Positions 17,136 through 28,968 are shown, numbered from the stretch's first letter. The stretch is 64,000 nucleotides of DNA from Hymenobacter negativus (GCF_016056375.1 NZ_JAEDAE010000013.1:1-64000), one strand, 5' to 3'. Numbers and translations: made by a program. Notes: generated from the letters alone by a model not told the origin.

Positions 17136-18770
17136 TCAGGCCGCAAGCTGCAGCTGCATTTGGGTACCGGGCGCGGCCAGCGGCTCTGCCTCGGGCACCA
17201 GGGGGTGGGTCTTCGCGGTGGCGGCTTTGGCCTGGCGGGCGCGGTAGGCGGCCATTTCGGGGCCGGGCAGCCACTGCTTGCCGGCGCAGGCCCGCAGGTT
17301 GAACTCCTGCCAGAGAAATTCCTCGCGGAAAGTCAGGTGCACCGTGCCCTTCTTGAAGGCACGGATTTCGAAGAACCGGCTGTAGACCGTGTACACGCCA
17401 TTCGGGTTGGAGTTCTGATTACTGTAGCGGTCAAGGGCGGTATCGATGCCCACGCAGGTATCGTAGTTTTCGCCCGTCAGGTAGCACATCACCCGGTCGA
17501 TGTCGGCGTAGTCGTCGCGGCGGCTCCAGTTCACCCGGAAGCCCTTGCCCGAATAGCTTTCCTCCACCGCGTAGGGCAGAATCACCTTGCGGTTCACTTT
17601 CCACTGCGAGTTAGTTACCCAGCCCTCGACGTGCAGGCGGTTTTCCTTGTGGTACTTGGTAAAGGTGTCGAACACCGATTCCACGGCCTGTTCCATGATG
17701 GTTTCGCGGTTGTCGAGCACCAGCGCCACCAGCTCAGCCACTGCCTCGTGGGTGAATTCCTGGTAGCCCTGGGCTTTGCTGAAGGCCGCGAAGTTGCGGC
17801 GCACGTCGGCCGTCATCAGCTTCTGAATGTTCACCTTATCGAGCACGAGCCCCCAGATTTGCTGGTTCATCTCGTCAGCGAAGTTGTTGTAACTCGTGCG
17901 CAGGCTGCCGCGCTCCAAGCTGGCCTCGGCCATTTTCAGCACGTCCTGGTAGTCGTTGCGCAGCAGGCTTTTGGCGTAGAACTTCATGCCCTCACGGGCT
18001 TGGAGGTAAGCGGCGTACTGCGCTTTCAGGCCTTCGTATTCGGCCGCCATGTTGCCGATAACATCGCGGGTGGCTACAGCATTGGCAAAGAGGTTTTCAT
18101 CCAGCTCCGGCCCCCGGCGGCCCCGGCTGGTGAACTCGAAGGTTAGGCGGTCAGCTTTGGCCGGCTTGTGCAGTCGGACCAGGCTAACCGCTACGTTGGT
18201 GGGGCGCTCGGCCTCGGCAAAAACAGCTCCCAGGGCCTCGCTCGTGCCGTGGTCCTCGATGAGGCGGGCCAACAGCTGCCGGGTTTCGGTGTAGGGGTTG
18301 GCCAGCGTTTCGGTGTTGAGCAGGCACACCACATCGCCGCCGGCGGCTACCACGTCCCAGGCTTTGAGCAAATGCCGGTCACCGTTGGAGAAGGGAGGAT
18401 TCATGATAATAAGGTCAAAAAAATGGTCGCCCCGATAGTTCAGGAAGTCATTGGCAATGACCTTGTAGCCCTTGTCGTGCAGCACGGCGCGTAGCTCGGG
18501 GTCGGCCTCGCAGCAATACACGTTTTGCTTGCCGCTGCGGCTGTGGTAGTCCTCGCGGTCCAGCCAGGCCGTCAGCGCGTCCACGATGGCCCCGCTGCCG
18601 GCGCTGGGCTCCAGAATGGTCAGCTTGCGCAGGGCTGCCGCGGCCGGGTTGTAGCGGCGGTACCGGTCGCTGCCCGGCTCCTCGTCTCCGGTGGAAGCGG
18701 GGTTGAAAAACGGGTCGAGCATGCGCTGAATAACGGCGGCCGGGGAAGGAAAGAATTCAGGATTGAGCAT
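17136..18770 (-). CDS. DUF4942-type adenine-specific DNA methylase
   Basis: 544 aa from the ATG at 18770, giving the usual N-terminus MLNPEFFPSP. The SAM-binding motif is LEPSAGSGAIVDAL (about 53-66) and the catalytic motif is IIMNPPFSNGDRH (about 122-134; NPPF indicates N6-adenine or N4-cytosine methylation). The C-terminal 300 residues match the plan of DUF4942 proteins (YDxCVGID, then FFEIRAFKKGTVHLTF). These are common orphan methylases of conjugative elements and may protect transferred DNA. No matching restriction gene is adjacent. Confidence 0.85.
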   Translation of the reverse strand: MLNPEFFPSPAAVIQRMLDPFFNPASTGDEEPGSDRYRRYNPAAAALRKLTILEPSAGSGAIVDALTAWLDREDYHSRSGKQNVYCCEADPELRAVLHDKGYKVIANDFLNYRGDHFFDLIIMNPPFSNGDRHLLKAWDVVAAGGDVVCLLNTETLANPYTETRQLLARLIEDHGTSEALGAVFAEAERPTNVAVSLVRLHKPAKADRLTFEFTSRGRRGPELDENLFANAVATRDVIGNMAAEYEGLKAQYAAYLQAREGMKFYAKSLLRNDYQDVLKMAEASLERGSLRTSYNNFADEMNQQIWGLVLDKVNIQKLMTADVRRNFAAFSKAQGYQEFTHEAVAELVALVLDNRETIMEQAVESVFDTFTKYHKENRLHVEGWVTNSQWKVNRKVILPYAVEESYSGKGFRVNWSRRDDYADIDRVMCYLTGENYDTCVGIDTALDRYSNQNSNPNGVYTVYSRFFEIRAFKKGTVHLTFREEFLWQEFNLRACAGKQWLPGPEMAAYRARQAKAATAKTHPLVPEAEPLAAPGTQMQLQLAA

Positions 18771-19267
18771 GGCGCTTAAAAGGGCTAAGGCGATAGTGTA
18801 CAACCACTTACTTATCCTACTAAACGCAATTTAAGACGTTTTTGTTGCTAAAAAGACAACAATATTCAGCTAAAATCGATTTGCCGTTTTGACTGCGCCA
18901 ACTCCTTCTTCCCCCTTGTTCTTGTAAAAAACTGCCGGCGGTACGCCGGCCCCAGCACTCCGATGGCGGTACCGGCCCTTGCCGGTTCGGCCAGCAGCAA
19001 ATGAAAGGGGGGAGGCCCGGCTGGGGCTGCAAAGCGCACCGGGGGCGGGGCCGGCATTCCGCCGCGACCAGCGGGAGCAGAGGAGAGCCGGCTCCGCCCC
19101 CGAGTAAGAGCCGCTGCCTGGGCCGGGCCGGCGCGGTGGGGTTTTGCGAGAAGGATAGAAAAGGCGCGACCAGCGGGAGCGGTGCGCAGCACGGCAGCGC
19201 AGCGGACCCCTGTATAGCCTGGCCCGCAGGGCTCGCCCGCATTGAGCATTTACATGTTCGGAAAAGC
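18771..19267. other. Non-coding stretch: AT-rich promoter part and GC-rich repeat part
   Basis: About 500 bases without a supported gene. The first 110 bases upstream of the methylase are AT-rich and probably contain its promoter. The rest is very GC-rich, with short open frames in several phases, none with recognisable content. A perfect 16-bp direct repeat lies inside it (19063-19078 and 19165-19180). Confidence 0.5.
19063..19180. repeat. 16-bp direct repeat pair
   Basis: CGCGACCAGCGGGAGC occurs at 19063-19078 and again at 19165-19180, a start-to-start distance of 102 bases, in the same orientation within the GC-rich non-coding stretch. It may be the remnant of a small duplication; no function is evident. 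Confidence 0.6.
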
Positions 19268-20113
19268 TTAACTGAATTTTTCCGCTTTACCCACGTCCGG
19301 ATTGAGGTCAATCAGAATGCGGAGAGGGGCAAAGCCATCGGGCAGGAAATGGTCCAGATTGTTGTAGTCCCGATAACTTGCATCGCCTTTTTCTCGCGCG
19401 TAAACCTGGCGGTAAGCGGGCGTGTATATCTCGGCCGCACTGTACTTTTTTGCGGTCGGCGGCAAGGGGCGAGGGCAGCAGAAAATGCTCCGCAGCGGTT
19501 CCACCAGGTCAGGAAATACTTCGCTGAACTTCATCGGAGTGGTCCGAGTAACCGTTTTATGGATGTCGAGCGCTTTCACCAGGCTCAGGCCATAGTCTCC
19601 GATGGGGGCTACCCCGTGGCAATCCTCCTTCGTTGGGCGGGTCGATGGCAAGTTGGTCTTCGACTTCCCCACGTACAGCAAGTAAAACGCCTGACTGCCG
19701 AACAGCCGCTCGTGCAGCAGCAGCTTGTGCCACTGATGCAACTCACCCTTCACCTTTACTTTCAAGTCGTTGAATTCCCCTTCGTGCGACATTACCTTAG
19801 CTTGCAGCGCGTACCAATCGTACTGACCGGTCCCGTCCCCTATAAACAAATCAATGTCGTTGCCAAACGCGGTTTCCACCGGCCACGAAGTTTTGTACAC
19901 CTTAACAGTGGCTGGACTGCTCCGATGAGTGAACCTTACCAAATCCAGGATGAAATGGTCGGTCATCCCCAACTCCGAGAAGCTCAGTTCATGGCGAAAA
20001 ACATCCGAGAGGTGGCGGTATACCCGTTGGGATAAGTAGCTGGAATATTCACAAAGGCTCAAAGGCGGGTAGCCAAGCAGAATCGCCTCCAATACTGGGT
20101 CGTTTAACATCAT
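19268..20113 (-). CDS. Unknown protein, possible DUF6615-like nuclease fold
   Basis: 281 aa from the ATG at 20113; the frame is open further upstream, but that extension overlaps the preceding gene and is low-complexity Arg/Ser. Key phrases are MTDHFILDLVRF, AFGNDIDLFIGDG and WYALQAKVM. The spacing of Asp in NDIDLF to QAK resembles DUF6615-type or PD-(D/E)XK-related domains, with Gln in place of Glu; this is tentative. It begins 14 bases after the preceding gene and is surely co-transcribed with it. Confidence 0.55.
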   Translation of the reverse strand: MMLNDPVLEAILLGYPPLSLCEYSSYLSQRVYRHLSDVFRHELSFSELGMTDHFILDLVRFTHRSSPATVKVYKTSWPVETAFGNDIDLFIGDGTGQYDWYALQAKVMSHEGEFNDLKVKVKGELHQWHKLLLHERLFGSQAFYLLYVGKSKTNLPSTRPTKEDCHGVAPIGDYGLSLVKALDIHKTVTRTTPMKFSEVFPDLVEPLRSIFCCPRPLPPTAKKYSAAEIYTPAYRQVYAREKGDASYRDYNNLDHFLPDGFAPLRILIDLNPDVGKAEKFS

Positions 20114-20126
20114 CGGGGGGGGTAAC

Positions 20127-21377
<1,251 letters not shown>

Positions 21378-21505
21378 AAAACGGGATAGGCCAATGGAAC
21401 CACTAAGATGCGCAGAACCCCGGGGTCCGCAAGCCGACGCACTCGAAATCTGCCGCTAGGGCTGCCCATGGGGCGGAGATAGAGCCGGCGCATCGAGGTC
21501 GGAAA

Positions 21506-21540
21506 AACAAAAAGCAGCGGGCCGTCGGGCCCGCTGCTTC
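21506..21540 (-). terminator. Rho-independent terminator after the DUF305 gene
   Basis: On the minus strand a 12-bp stem (AAGCAGCGGGCC / GGCCCGCTGCTT) with a four-base loop is followed by a T-rich run (TTTTTGTTTTT). It lies 26 bases beyond the stop codon of the DUF305 lipoprotein gene. Confidence 0.85.
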
Positions 21541-21565
21541 TGCTGGGGAGCGTAAACGGCGGGGC

Positions 21566-22201
21566 CTAATACCCTTTGTTCTTGAGCAGCCATTCTTGCA
21601 TCTCCTTGATTTCCATCATCTGAGAATCAATAATTTGCTGCCCCAGAGCTTTGGTTTCCATATGCCGGCCCAAATCCAGAATGGCCTGAGAGGTTTCGAT
21701 GGCGCTTTGGTGGTGGTCTTGCATGAGCTGGGCAAAATCGCGGTCGGTGTTGCCGGTAATCACCCGCAGGTCGTTGGCCCGCATCATTTTATCCATGGCC
21801 ATCATCTGGCGGGTGTTGAACGCCGGCACGAGGGGCGTTTCCACCCGGTGCCCGGCCAGAAACGCGTTAAACTGCGTAATCTCGGCCTGTTGCGCGGCAA
21901 TGATGCGGGTGGCCAAGTCCCGCATCTGGGTGTCCTTGCCGTTTTTCAATTCCTCCTGCGCCATCTTAATGGCTCCCTGATGGTGCATCACCATCATCAT
22001 GGAGTAATCCTGGTCGGGGTCCTGGGTTTTGGCCATCCCGTCCATCATCTTCATCATGTCATGCATGATGGTCATCATGGTGTTCTGCTCGTGGGCCTGC
22101 ACTTTCAGGCTATCAGAGTCGTCTTTGCTGCACGAAGTAGCGGCGAGGGATGCGGAGGCCAGCAGCAGGGCCAGCAAGGGAAGGCGAAAATGCTTTTTCA
22201 T
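21566..22201 (-). CDS. DUF305 lipoprotein
   Basis: 211 aa. The lipobox is LAATSC (Cys about 24). Two DUF305 repeats each contain a His-rich metal-type helix: HHQGAIKMAQEEL (about 77) and DHHQSAIETSQAIL (about 166). A Met-rich stretch (MMTIMHDMMKMMDGM) precedes the first repeat and is consistent with Cu(I) binding in the periplasm. It is transcribed alone, with a copy of the direct-repeat operator 55 bases upstream and a strong terminator downstream. A metal-storage or chaperone role is inferred. Confidence 0.85.
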   Translation of the reverse strand: MKKHFRLPLLALLLASASLAATSCSKDDSDSLKVQAHEQNTMMTIMHDMMKMMDGMAKTQDPDQDYSMMMVMHHQGAIKMAQEELKNGKDTQMRDLATRIIAAQQAEITQFNAFLAGHRVETPLVPAFNTRQMMAMDKMMRANDLRVITGNTDRDFAQLMQDHHQSAIETSQAILDLGRHMETKALGQQIIDSQMMEIKEMQEWLLKNKGY

Positions 22202-22255
22202 AAAATCGGGTCGAGGTGAAATTTATCTGCTGCTGAAACGGACTGGCGGCATCCA

Positions 22256-22291
22256 GGATTTACAGCAGTGAGGTCCCGACTTGCATAATTT
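22256..22291 (-). promoter_or_regulatory. Metal-regulon operator, copy a (DUF305 gene)
   Basis: On the minus strand a consensus half-site AATTATGCA (plus coordinates 22282-22290) is followed 21 bases later by a weak half-site ACTGCTGTA (22261-22269). It lies upstream of the DUF305 start and points the same way as the gene. A TAAATTTC box at 22218-22225 is further away than at the other copies. Confidence 0.6.
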
Positions 22292-22297
22292 CCATCA

Positions 22298-22933
22298 CTA
22301 AATCAGCGAGTCTAGGCTGCGGCGGGCGTGGCTGGCGGGCCCCAGGCGCTGAAACTCGGTAGGGGTGAGGCCGGTCACCTGCCGGAACTGCCGCGAGAGG
22401 TGCGCCGGACTGCTGTAGCCCAGTTGCTGGGCCACTTCAGCCATGCTCAGCTCCCCGTAGCCAATCAGTTCCTTGGCCCGCTCCACCTTCTGGCGGATGA
22501 TGAATTTCTCAATCGTGAGGCCTTCGGAAGCGGAGAACAAATGGGAAAGATAGTGGTAGTCCTTGCTCAGGTGCTCGACCAGATAATCCGAGTAGTTAAG
22601 CAGGCGCGGACCCGGCGGCGGATAGTGAATCAGGGCCACCAGCAGGGTTTTGATGCGGTCCACGAGCTGGTCGCGGGGGTCTTCCAGCAGCTCAAAGCCG
22701 GCCTCCTGCAGGCTGGCCCGGATGGCTGCCCAGTCGGGAGCCGCCCCGTCTGGCGTGGACACGTCGGCCTCGCCCAGCGCCACGCGGTGAACGTGCAGGC
22801 CCAGCACCGTCAGCTCCTCGCGTACCACCCGGATGCACTGCGGGCACACCATGTTCTTAATCAGCAGGCGGTGCGAGCCGGGCGGGGGCAGGACGTGGGT
22901 AATGCTAACGTCGGCGTGCATAGGGTGCGGCAT
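22298..22933 (-). CDS. HMA-AraC fusion transcriptional regulator
   Basis: 211 aa. The N-terminal HMA-like domain (about 22-85) has the metal motif MVCPQC with C30 and C33 and a ferredoxin-like plan (HRVALGEADV, then AAIRASLQEAGFELL). An AraC-type HTH domain follows at about 110-200 (LSMAEVAQQLGYSSPAHLSR, QFRQVTGLTPTEF). It is translated directly after the cupredoxin (TAATG junction) in the copA operon, so it probably senses copper and controls its own operon and the other genes preceded by the direct repeat. An HMA domain attached to AraC is not the usual copper-sensor design (CueR, CsoR, CopY). Confidence 0.85.
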   Translation of the reverse strand: MPHPMHADVSITHVLPPPGSHRLLIKNMVCPQCIRVVREELTVLGLHVHRVALGEADVSTPDGAAPDWAAIRASLQEAGFELLEDPRDQLVDRIKTLLVALIHYPPPGPRLLNYSDYLVEHLSKDYHYLSHLFSASEGLTIEKFIIRQKVERAKELIGYGELSMAEVAQQLGYSSPAHLSRQFRQVTGLTPTEFQRLGPASHARRSLDSLI

Positions 22934-23310
22934 TATTTCACGACCAGGCTACCCCGTAGCATGCCCATGCCGCAGGTAAACTCAAACTTGCCCGCCTGCT
23001 GGGGCAGCAGCTCCACCAGCGTGGTTTTGAACGCCGGTAAGTCGCGGCGGATGCTGAAATCGGGCATCAGCAGCTCCTCCGAGCAGCTATTTTCCTCGTC
23101 GCGGTAGAAGCTCAGCTGCACGGGCTTGCCGCGCTCCACCTCAATAACATCGGGCGAGTAGCCGCCCTTCACGGTGATGGCCACCTCCTGCACACCGCCG
23201 GAAGTAGACACGGCGCTGGCCGTCTGGCGGGCCGAAAAGAAGAAATACCACAGCACGAACGCAGCCAGGCTCAGGCCGGCGACGGTGACAATAATGGCGG
23301 TCGTATCCAT
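22933..23310 (-). CDS. Membrane-anchored cupredoxin-like protein
   Basis: 125 aa. One N-terminal transmembrane helix (residues about 5-26) is followed by a cupredoxin-like domain: ITVKGGYSPDVIEVERGKP, then a SCSEELLMPD segment and the C-terminal FTCGMGMLRGSLVV. Cys, Met and Asp in these loops could bind copper. It lies 12 bases after copA and overlaps the regulator start by one base. It probably receives or hands over copper at the membrane. Similar fusions and neighbours are common in Bacteroidota copA operons. Confidence 0.8.
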   Translation of the reverse strand: MDTTAIIVTVAGLSLAAFVLWYFFFSARQTASAVSTSGGVQEVAITVKGGYSPDVIEVERGKPVQLSFYRDEENSCSEELLMPDFSIRRDLPAFKTTLVELLPQQAGKFEFTCGMGMLRGSLVVK

Positions 23311-23322
23311 AGCAGAGCGAGA

Positions 23323-25590
<2,268 letters not shown>

Positions 25591-25684
25591 AGCAAGCGGT
25601 GTAAAACATGGTTTTTGAGCCGTTTAGCCAGTTGGCGCAAGCCCATAATCACCCTACAAAGGAACGGCTGTCGAGGACCGAAGT

Positions 25685-25719
25685 TGGTACTAAATACCGC
25701 CCCAGAATTGCATAATTTG
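25685..25719 (-). promoter_or_regulatory. Metal-regulon operator, copy b (copA operon)
   Basis: On the minus strand AATTATGCA (25709-25717) is followed 21 bases later by a degenerate half-site ending at 25688. About 22 bases further downstream is TTCCTTTG (25657-25664), close to the Bacteroidota -7 consensus TAnnTTTG. The copA start codon is about 70 bases beyond. The arrangement suggests an activator site around the -33 region. Confidence 0.68.
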
Positions 25720-25767
25720 ACGGATTGCCGGGGTCCTTCCTTTGAGAAGAAAAGGCCCCGGCAGCCG

Positions 25768-26805
25768 CTATGAGGGGTTCTGGAAGAGGTAGCGCCCTTG
25801 CTGCTTTTCCAGGTGGTCATGCACAAACCACGGGATGCGGCGGATATTCTTCACATAATCCGGGGCACCACCCGGCACCTGATAAGCACCCAGCTCGGTG
25901 GTGAAATTGGGCAGCACATTCATGAAGTGCTTGATGGCGGCTTCTTTCAGGCTATGCCGGTAGGGGTTGCCAAAAATCAGGTTAAAGCCCTCGCCGAGCG
26001 ACCAGCTATTGGACACGTCCTTTTCGAAAAACCGGCTGTGCTTGTCGTACTGGTTCGTGAGCACCACCAAATCAACGTTCTGGTACAAGGAGCGGTCCGT
26101 GAACGGCGTGGGGGTAAACAAACCCTTGTGCTCCCACAGGTAGTTGAACCAGCGCTGCAGGTCTTCTGCGTCGCCGCAGCCCACCACCAGCACATTCAGG
26201 TGCTGCTCGTCGACTGGCGGGCCAAACTTTTCGTGGGCTGATTCGAGAAAGTCCTTCAGGCTGTTGTCCATGTTTTTGGCCGTCAGGTGCGGCTTGGTCG
26301 CCTCGCCGCGTTTGGCCAGGCCTTCGTCCAGTGCCGCCGAAACAACGGCCATGGCTTCTTGCCCACGGTCGGGCAGCCGGCCGGCGGTTTCGTACTTGAA
26401 GGCATCCTGGCTGTCTACCTTTTCTTTGGCTTTGAAGTCCGAGCACTTCACTTCCACGTTGAACGTGAAGCCCTCGTCCATAAACACGCAGTCCACGTCC
26501 TTATCGTTGGCGGGGTTGATTTTCGCTTCCACGCGAAAACCGGTGGGAAACCGCTCGCCGAAATACCGTACCACCGTGGTTTCAACGGCGTATTGGATAA
26601 ACGTTTTCTCGTTAAATGGCTGCGGCTTAAGCAGCATCTTCTCGGCGCACCAAAAGGTAAATTCCTTGGGCGTGAGGGCCTGCTTCAATACGGTTCCGGC
26701 TTGCAGAAAACCCGTGAAGTAAGAGTGGTCGGTGCTTTTGGCCCGTACCAGGTAATGATTCGTAAGCGAAGCAATTTCGTCTACGCGGTTGCTGAGTTCT
26801 TCCAT
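25768..26805 (-). CDS. Unknown protein with PD-(D/E)XK-like motif
   Basis: 345 aa. No named family was recognised. Residues about 105-130 read KDVDCVFMDEGFTFNVEVKC: an Asp, then a beta-hairpin and E-V-K, the arrangement of the PD-(D/E)XK nuclease core; an upstream Glu lies in a helix (VETTVVRYFGERF). The C-terminal half contains LNVLVVGCGDAEDLQRWF. It sits alone in the metal island, reading away from the HYC-like gene, and a copy of the metal operator points toward it from about 160 bases upstream. It may be a nuclease or defence gene that inserted here; the link to metals is only positional. Confidence 0.6.
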   Translation of the reverse strand: MEELSNRVDEIASLTNHYLVRAKSTDHSYFTGFLQAGTVLKQALTPKEFTFWCAEKMLLKPQPFNEKTFIQYAVETTVVRYFGERFPTGFRVEAKINPANDKDVDCVFMDEGFTFNVEVKCSDFKAKEKVDSQDAFKYETAGRLPDRGQEAMAVVSAALDEGLAKRGEATKPHLTAKNMDNSLKDFLESAHEKFGPPVDEQHLNVLVVGCGDAEDLQRWFNYLWEHKGLFTPTPFTDRSLYQNVDLVVLTNQYDKHSRFFEKDVSNSWSLGEGFNLIFGNPYRHSLKEAAIKHFMNVLPNFTTELGAYQVPGGAPDYVKNIRRIPWFVHDHLEKQQGRYLFQNPS

Positions 26806-26965
26806 GAGAAGGGTTAATTGTAGAAAAATTATTGAGTGGAGTAGCAGCCCTGAGGCGATGTACTCCGCTCGATGATGAATACGAAATCCAACACTCCTTC
26901 TAGAAACTGAGCAACTAAAAGTTGTCGGCGTAGCCTGAATTTCTCAGGATGTTATATCAGTTGAG

Positions 26966-26999
26966 CTTATAAAATCGCGCATTCGGCTTGCATAATTTT
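26966..26999 (-). promoter_or_regulatory. Metal-regulon operator, copy c, in a 387-base intergenic region
   Basis: The region 26806-27192 holds no gene. Within it the minus strand carries AATTATGCA (26989-26997) with a weak partner GATTTTATA 21 bases on (26968-26976). The orientation points to the minus-strand nuclease-like gene; the plus-strand secreted-protein gene at 27193 has its own TAATTTTG box at 27166-27173. Which gene it serves is unclear. Confidence 0.5.
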
Positions 27000-27192
27000 G
27001 CTGCTGCTCCTCATCTAATATCCGCTCAGCACTTCCACAAATGAACCTGAGGCTTTTAGAATCGTTGTTTTACCTCTTCCTATCCGCAAGCTGGATTTGG
27101 CTGCCCGAACCCTTCCGCGACGTTGCGGGTAAAGAAGCAGCTTTACTCTTCTGAGCAGATACCTCTAATTTTGCGGTTGCTTCATGCCCGTT

Positions 27193-27663
27193 ATGTTCCG
27201 TAGCCTGTACCCCTTCCGCCGTTTGCTGGCAACGAGCTTCCTGCTCGTCTTCGTCAACGTGTTCGTGGGGCAGTGCTGGTGCGCGACGGTCAACCCGCTG
27301 CCGCCGGCTCCGCCAATGGCGACCGTGGAACACCACCAGGCCGAGAAGCCAGCGCACCCAGGCTGCCACGGCCACGGCGCGGTGGCAACTCACCACAGCA
27401 AGCACGGCCATGCGCCCAAGTCGACACGCAGCCACGACTGCTGCAAGGACAAGTCGGCGTCGCTGCTGTCCTCGCTGACGACACCCGCCCAGAAGCACTT
27501 ATTCCTGCCCGCCCCGGCTGTGTTGCCGGCGGCTATCGAGTTTCATTTCCGGCCCCTGGCTGCTAAGTGGGACCGCACGGCTACGGTGGCCCTGGTTCCG
27601 CCCCGGCACCTCAAGCCCAAAATACCCGACATCCGCATCTTCATCCAGTCGCTGACTGTCTGA
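27193..27663 (+). CDS. His/Cys-rich secreted protein (HYC_CC_PP-like)
   Basis: 156 aa from the ATG at 27193 (27184 is an alternative, but it leaves almost no leader after the TAATTTTG box at 27166-27173). An N-terminal hydrophobic signal (LLATSFLLVFVNVFVGQCWC) precedes a very His-rich segment with HPGCHGHG and HHSKHGHAP, then SHDCCKDK and a proline-rich tail. The composition suggests periplasmic metal binding. The CC and Pro-rich layout resembles the HYC_CC_PP family, seen more clearly at 32873. A hairpin terminator follows. Confidence 0.65.
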   Translation: MFRSLYPFRRLLATSFLLVFVNVFVGQCWCATVNPLPPAPPMATVEHHQAEKPAHPGCHGHGAVATHHSKHGHAPKSTRSHDCCKDKSASLLSSLTTPAQKHLFLPAPAVLPAAIEFHFRPLAAKWDRTATVALVPPRHLKPKIPDIRIFIQSLTV

Positions 27664-27679
27664 TTTTTCCGACGCGCTA

Positions 27680-27726
27680 AGGCTCGCGCCGGCGTAGCTG
27701 TGCTATGTCCGGGGCGGGCCTTTTCG
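27680..27726 (+). terminator. Hairpin terminator after the His-rich protein gene
   Basis: AGGCTCGCGCCGG (27680-27692) pairs with CCGGGGCGGGCCT (27709-27721) over 13 positions with one mismatch and one G-U pair, and TTTT follows. It begins 17 bases after the stop codon. Confidence 0.6.
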
Positions 27727-27814
27727 TTTGCTCGCCCGCGTGGCCCGGCCGCGCCCCCTTCCCCCATTTTCCTGGTTTTGCCTCCCCCTGCAACGCAGCG
27801 TTGCGGTCGGGAGC

Positions 27815-28570
27815 ATGATACACCGCTCACTCGTGGGCCGGGCTGTCGCTGGCTGCCCTACCCCTTGCCGCAACCCCAAGCCTACCCCGGTACCGCCCAC
27901 CGCTTACCCGTTCCCCGTGCCTACTGCTTCCTCATTTGCACCTGTTGCTGCCAGTTGTGTGCTTTACATCAAGCACATGGTCTGCGCGCGCGGTATTCGG
28001 GTGGTGCGGAGGGAATTGGAAATCCTGGGGCTGCGGGTGCTCGACGTGCGGCTGGGGGCGGCCACGGTGGCTGGCACGGCGGAAAGCCTGGATTGGCCGC
28101 GCATTCGCCAGGCCCTGACTACGGCCGGCTTCGCGCTGCTCGAAGACCCGGCGCACCAGCGGGTAGCCCGGATAAAACAGGCCGTGACAACTCTGCTGCG
28201 CCGCCCCGATACGCTGCGGCACCGCGACTTTATGCCCGCGCTGGCGCTGGAAACCGGCCTGAGTGTCCGCCGGCTGCACGCCTGCTTTGCCCGGCTGCCG
28301 GGCCACGACAGCCTGCTCAGCTACATCACGCGGCAGCGGGTGACGTATGCCCAGGAGCTGCTGGCTACCTCGCGGTCCGGCATCGGGCGCATTGCCCGGC
28401 AGCTGGGCTACGGCAGCCTGGCGCACTTCTCGGGGCAGTTTCGGCGGTTTGCGCAGTGCTCGCCCTCGGCCTACCGGCAGCAGCTGGAAACTGCTGCTGC
28501 GTCCACAGCGCCAAATGATGCAAGCCACGGGTTATTTGATGCAAAACCGGAAGCGGCTTCGCCAGTATAG
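27815..28570 (+). CDS. Second HMA-AraC-type regulator with altered metal site
   Basis: About 251 aa from the ATG at 27815; the frame is open from 27728 and the true start is uncertain. After a proline-rich N-terminus comes an HMA-like domain, YIKHMVCARGIRVVRRELE, clearly paralogous to the regulator at 22298. Here the second metal Cys is Gly (C57, G60). The AraC-type HTH follows (GRIARQLGYGSLAHFSGQFRR). The likely partners are the copper genes downstream. With a broken CxxC it may sense something else or act constitutively. A copy of the direct repeat lies inside its last codons. Confidence 0.72.
   Translation: MIHRSLVGRAVAGCPTPCRNPKPTPVPPTAYPFPVPTASSFAPVAASCVLYIKHMVCARGIRVVRRELEILGLRVLDVRLGAATVAGTAESLDWPRIRQALTTAGFALLEDPAHQRVARIKQAVTTLLRRPDTLRHRDFMPALALETGLSVRRLHACFARLPGHDSLLSYITRQRVTYAQELLATSRSGIGRIARQLGYGSLAHFSGQFRRFAQCSPSAYRQQLETAAASTAPNDASHGLFDAKPEAASPV
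28512..28547 (+). promoter_or_regulatory. Metal-regulon operator, copy g (Csp-like gene), inside regulator CDS
   Basis: AATGATGCA (28514-28522) and TTTGATGCA (28535-28543) lie exactly 21 bases apart, with the same AGCC after the first half-site as in copies c-e. It overlaps the 3' end of the second HMA-AraC gene and lies 70 bases before the Csp-like gene. No convincing -7 box was found, so this is less certain than copies d-f. Confidence 0.5.
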
Positions 28571-28612
28571 GAAGGAGTCAACAACGCTCGTTTACTTCCA
28601 ATCCCCTTTCCT

Positions 28613-28948
28613 ATGCACACCCAAAACCAAGCCCTCCTCGACGCCCTCAATGCCTGCATCGCCGCCTGCGAGCACTGCGCCACCGCCTGCCTGCAGGAAG
28701 ATGATGTGAAAATGATGGCTCGCTGTATTAGCCTCGACCGCGACTGCGCCGACATCTGCGCCCTCACGGCCCGCTACGTGGCCCGCGGCTCGGAGCACGC
28801 CGCGCACCTGCTCGGCGAGTGCGCCGAAATCTGCAAGGCCTGCGGCGATGAGTGCGCCCAGCACACGCACATGCAACATTGCCAGGAGTGCGCCGAGGCC
28901 TGCCGCCGCTGTGAAGCTGCCTGCCGCCAAGGGCTGCAAGCAGCCTAA
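28613..28948 (+). CDS. Four-helix-bundle copper-binding protein (Csp/DUF326-like)
   Basis: 111 aa with 14 Cys, mostly in CxxxC or CxxC spacing along four helices (ACIAACEHCATACL, ISLDRDCADICAL, GECAEICKACGDEC, HCQECAEACRRCEAAC). This is the cytosolic-type copper storage protein pattern, binding many Cu(I) ions inside the bundle. There is no signal peptide. It lies between the second HMA-AraC gene and the HMA chaperone, within the copper regulon. Confidence 0.9.
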   Translation: MHTQNQALLDALNACIAACEHCATACLQEDDVKMMARCISLDRDCADICALTARYVARGSEHAAHLLGECAEICKACGDECAQHTHMQHCQECAEACRRCEAACRQGLQAA

Positions 28949-28968
28949 ACCGGCGGTAGTGGCGGCCT

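Noticed and set aside
18820..19311. Minus-strand frames in the 18.8-19.3 kb gap
   Set aside because: Overlapping frames in several phases, low-complexity Pro/Arg/Ala composition and no conserved phrase; treated as non-coding.
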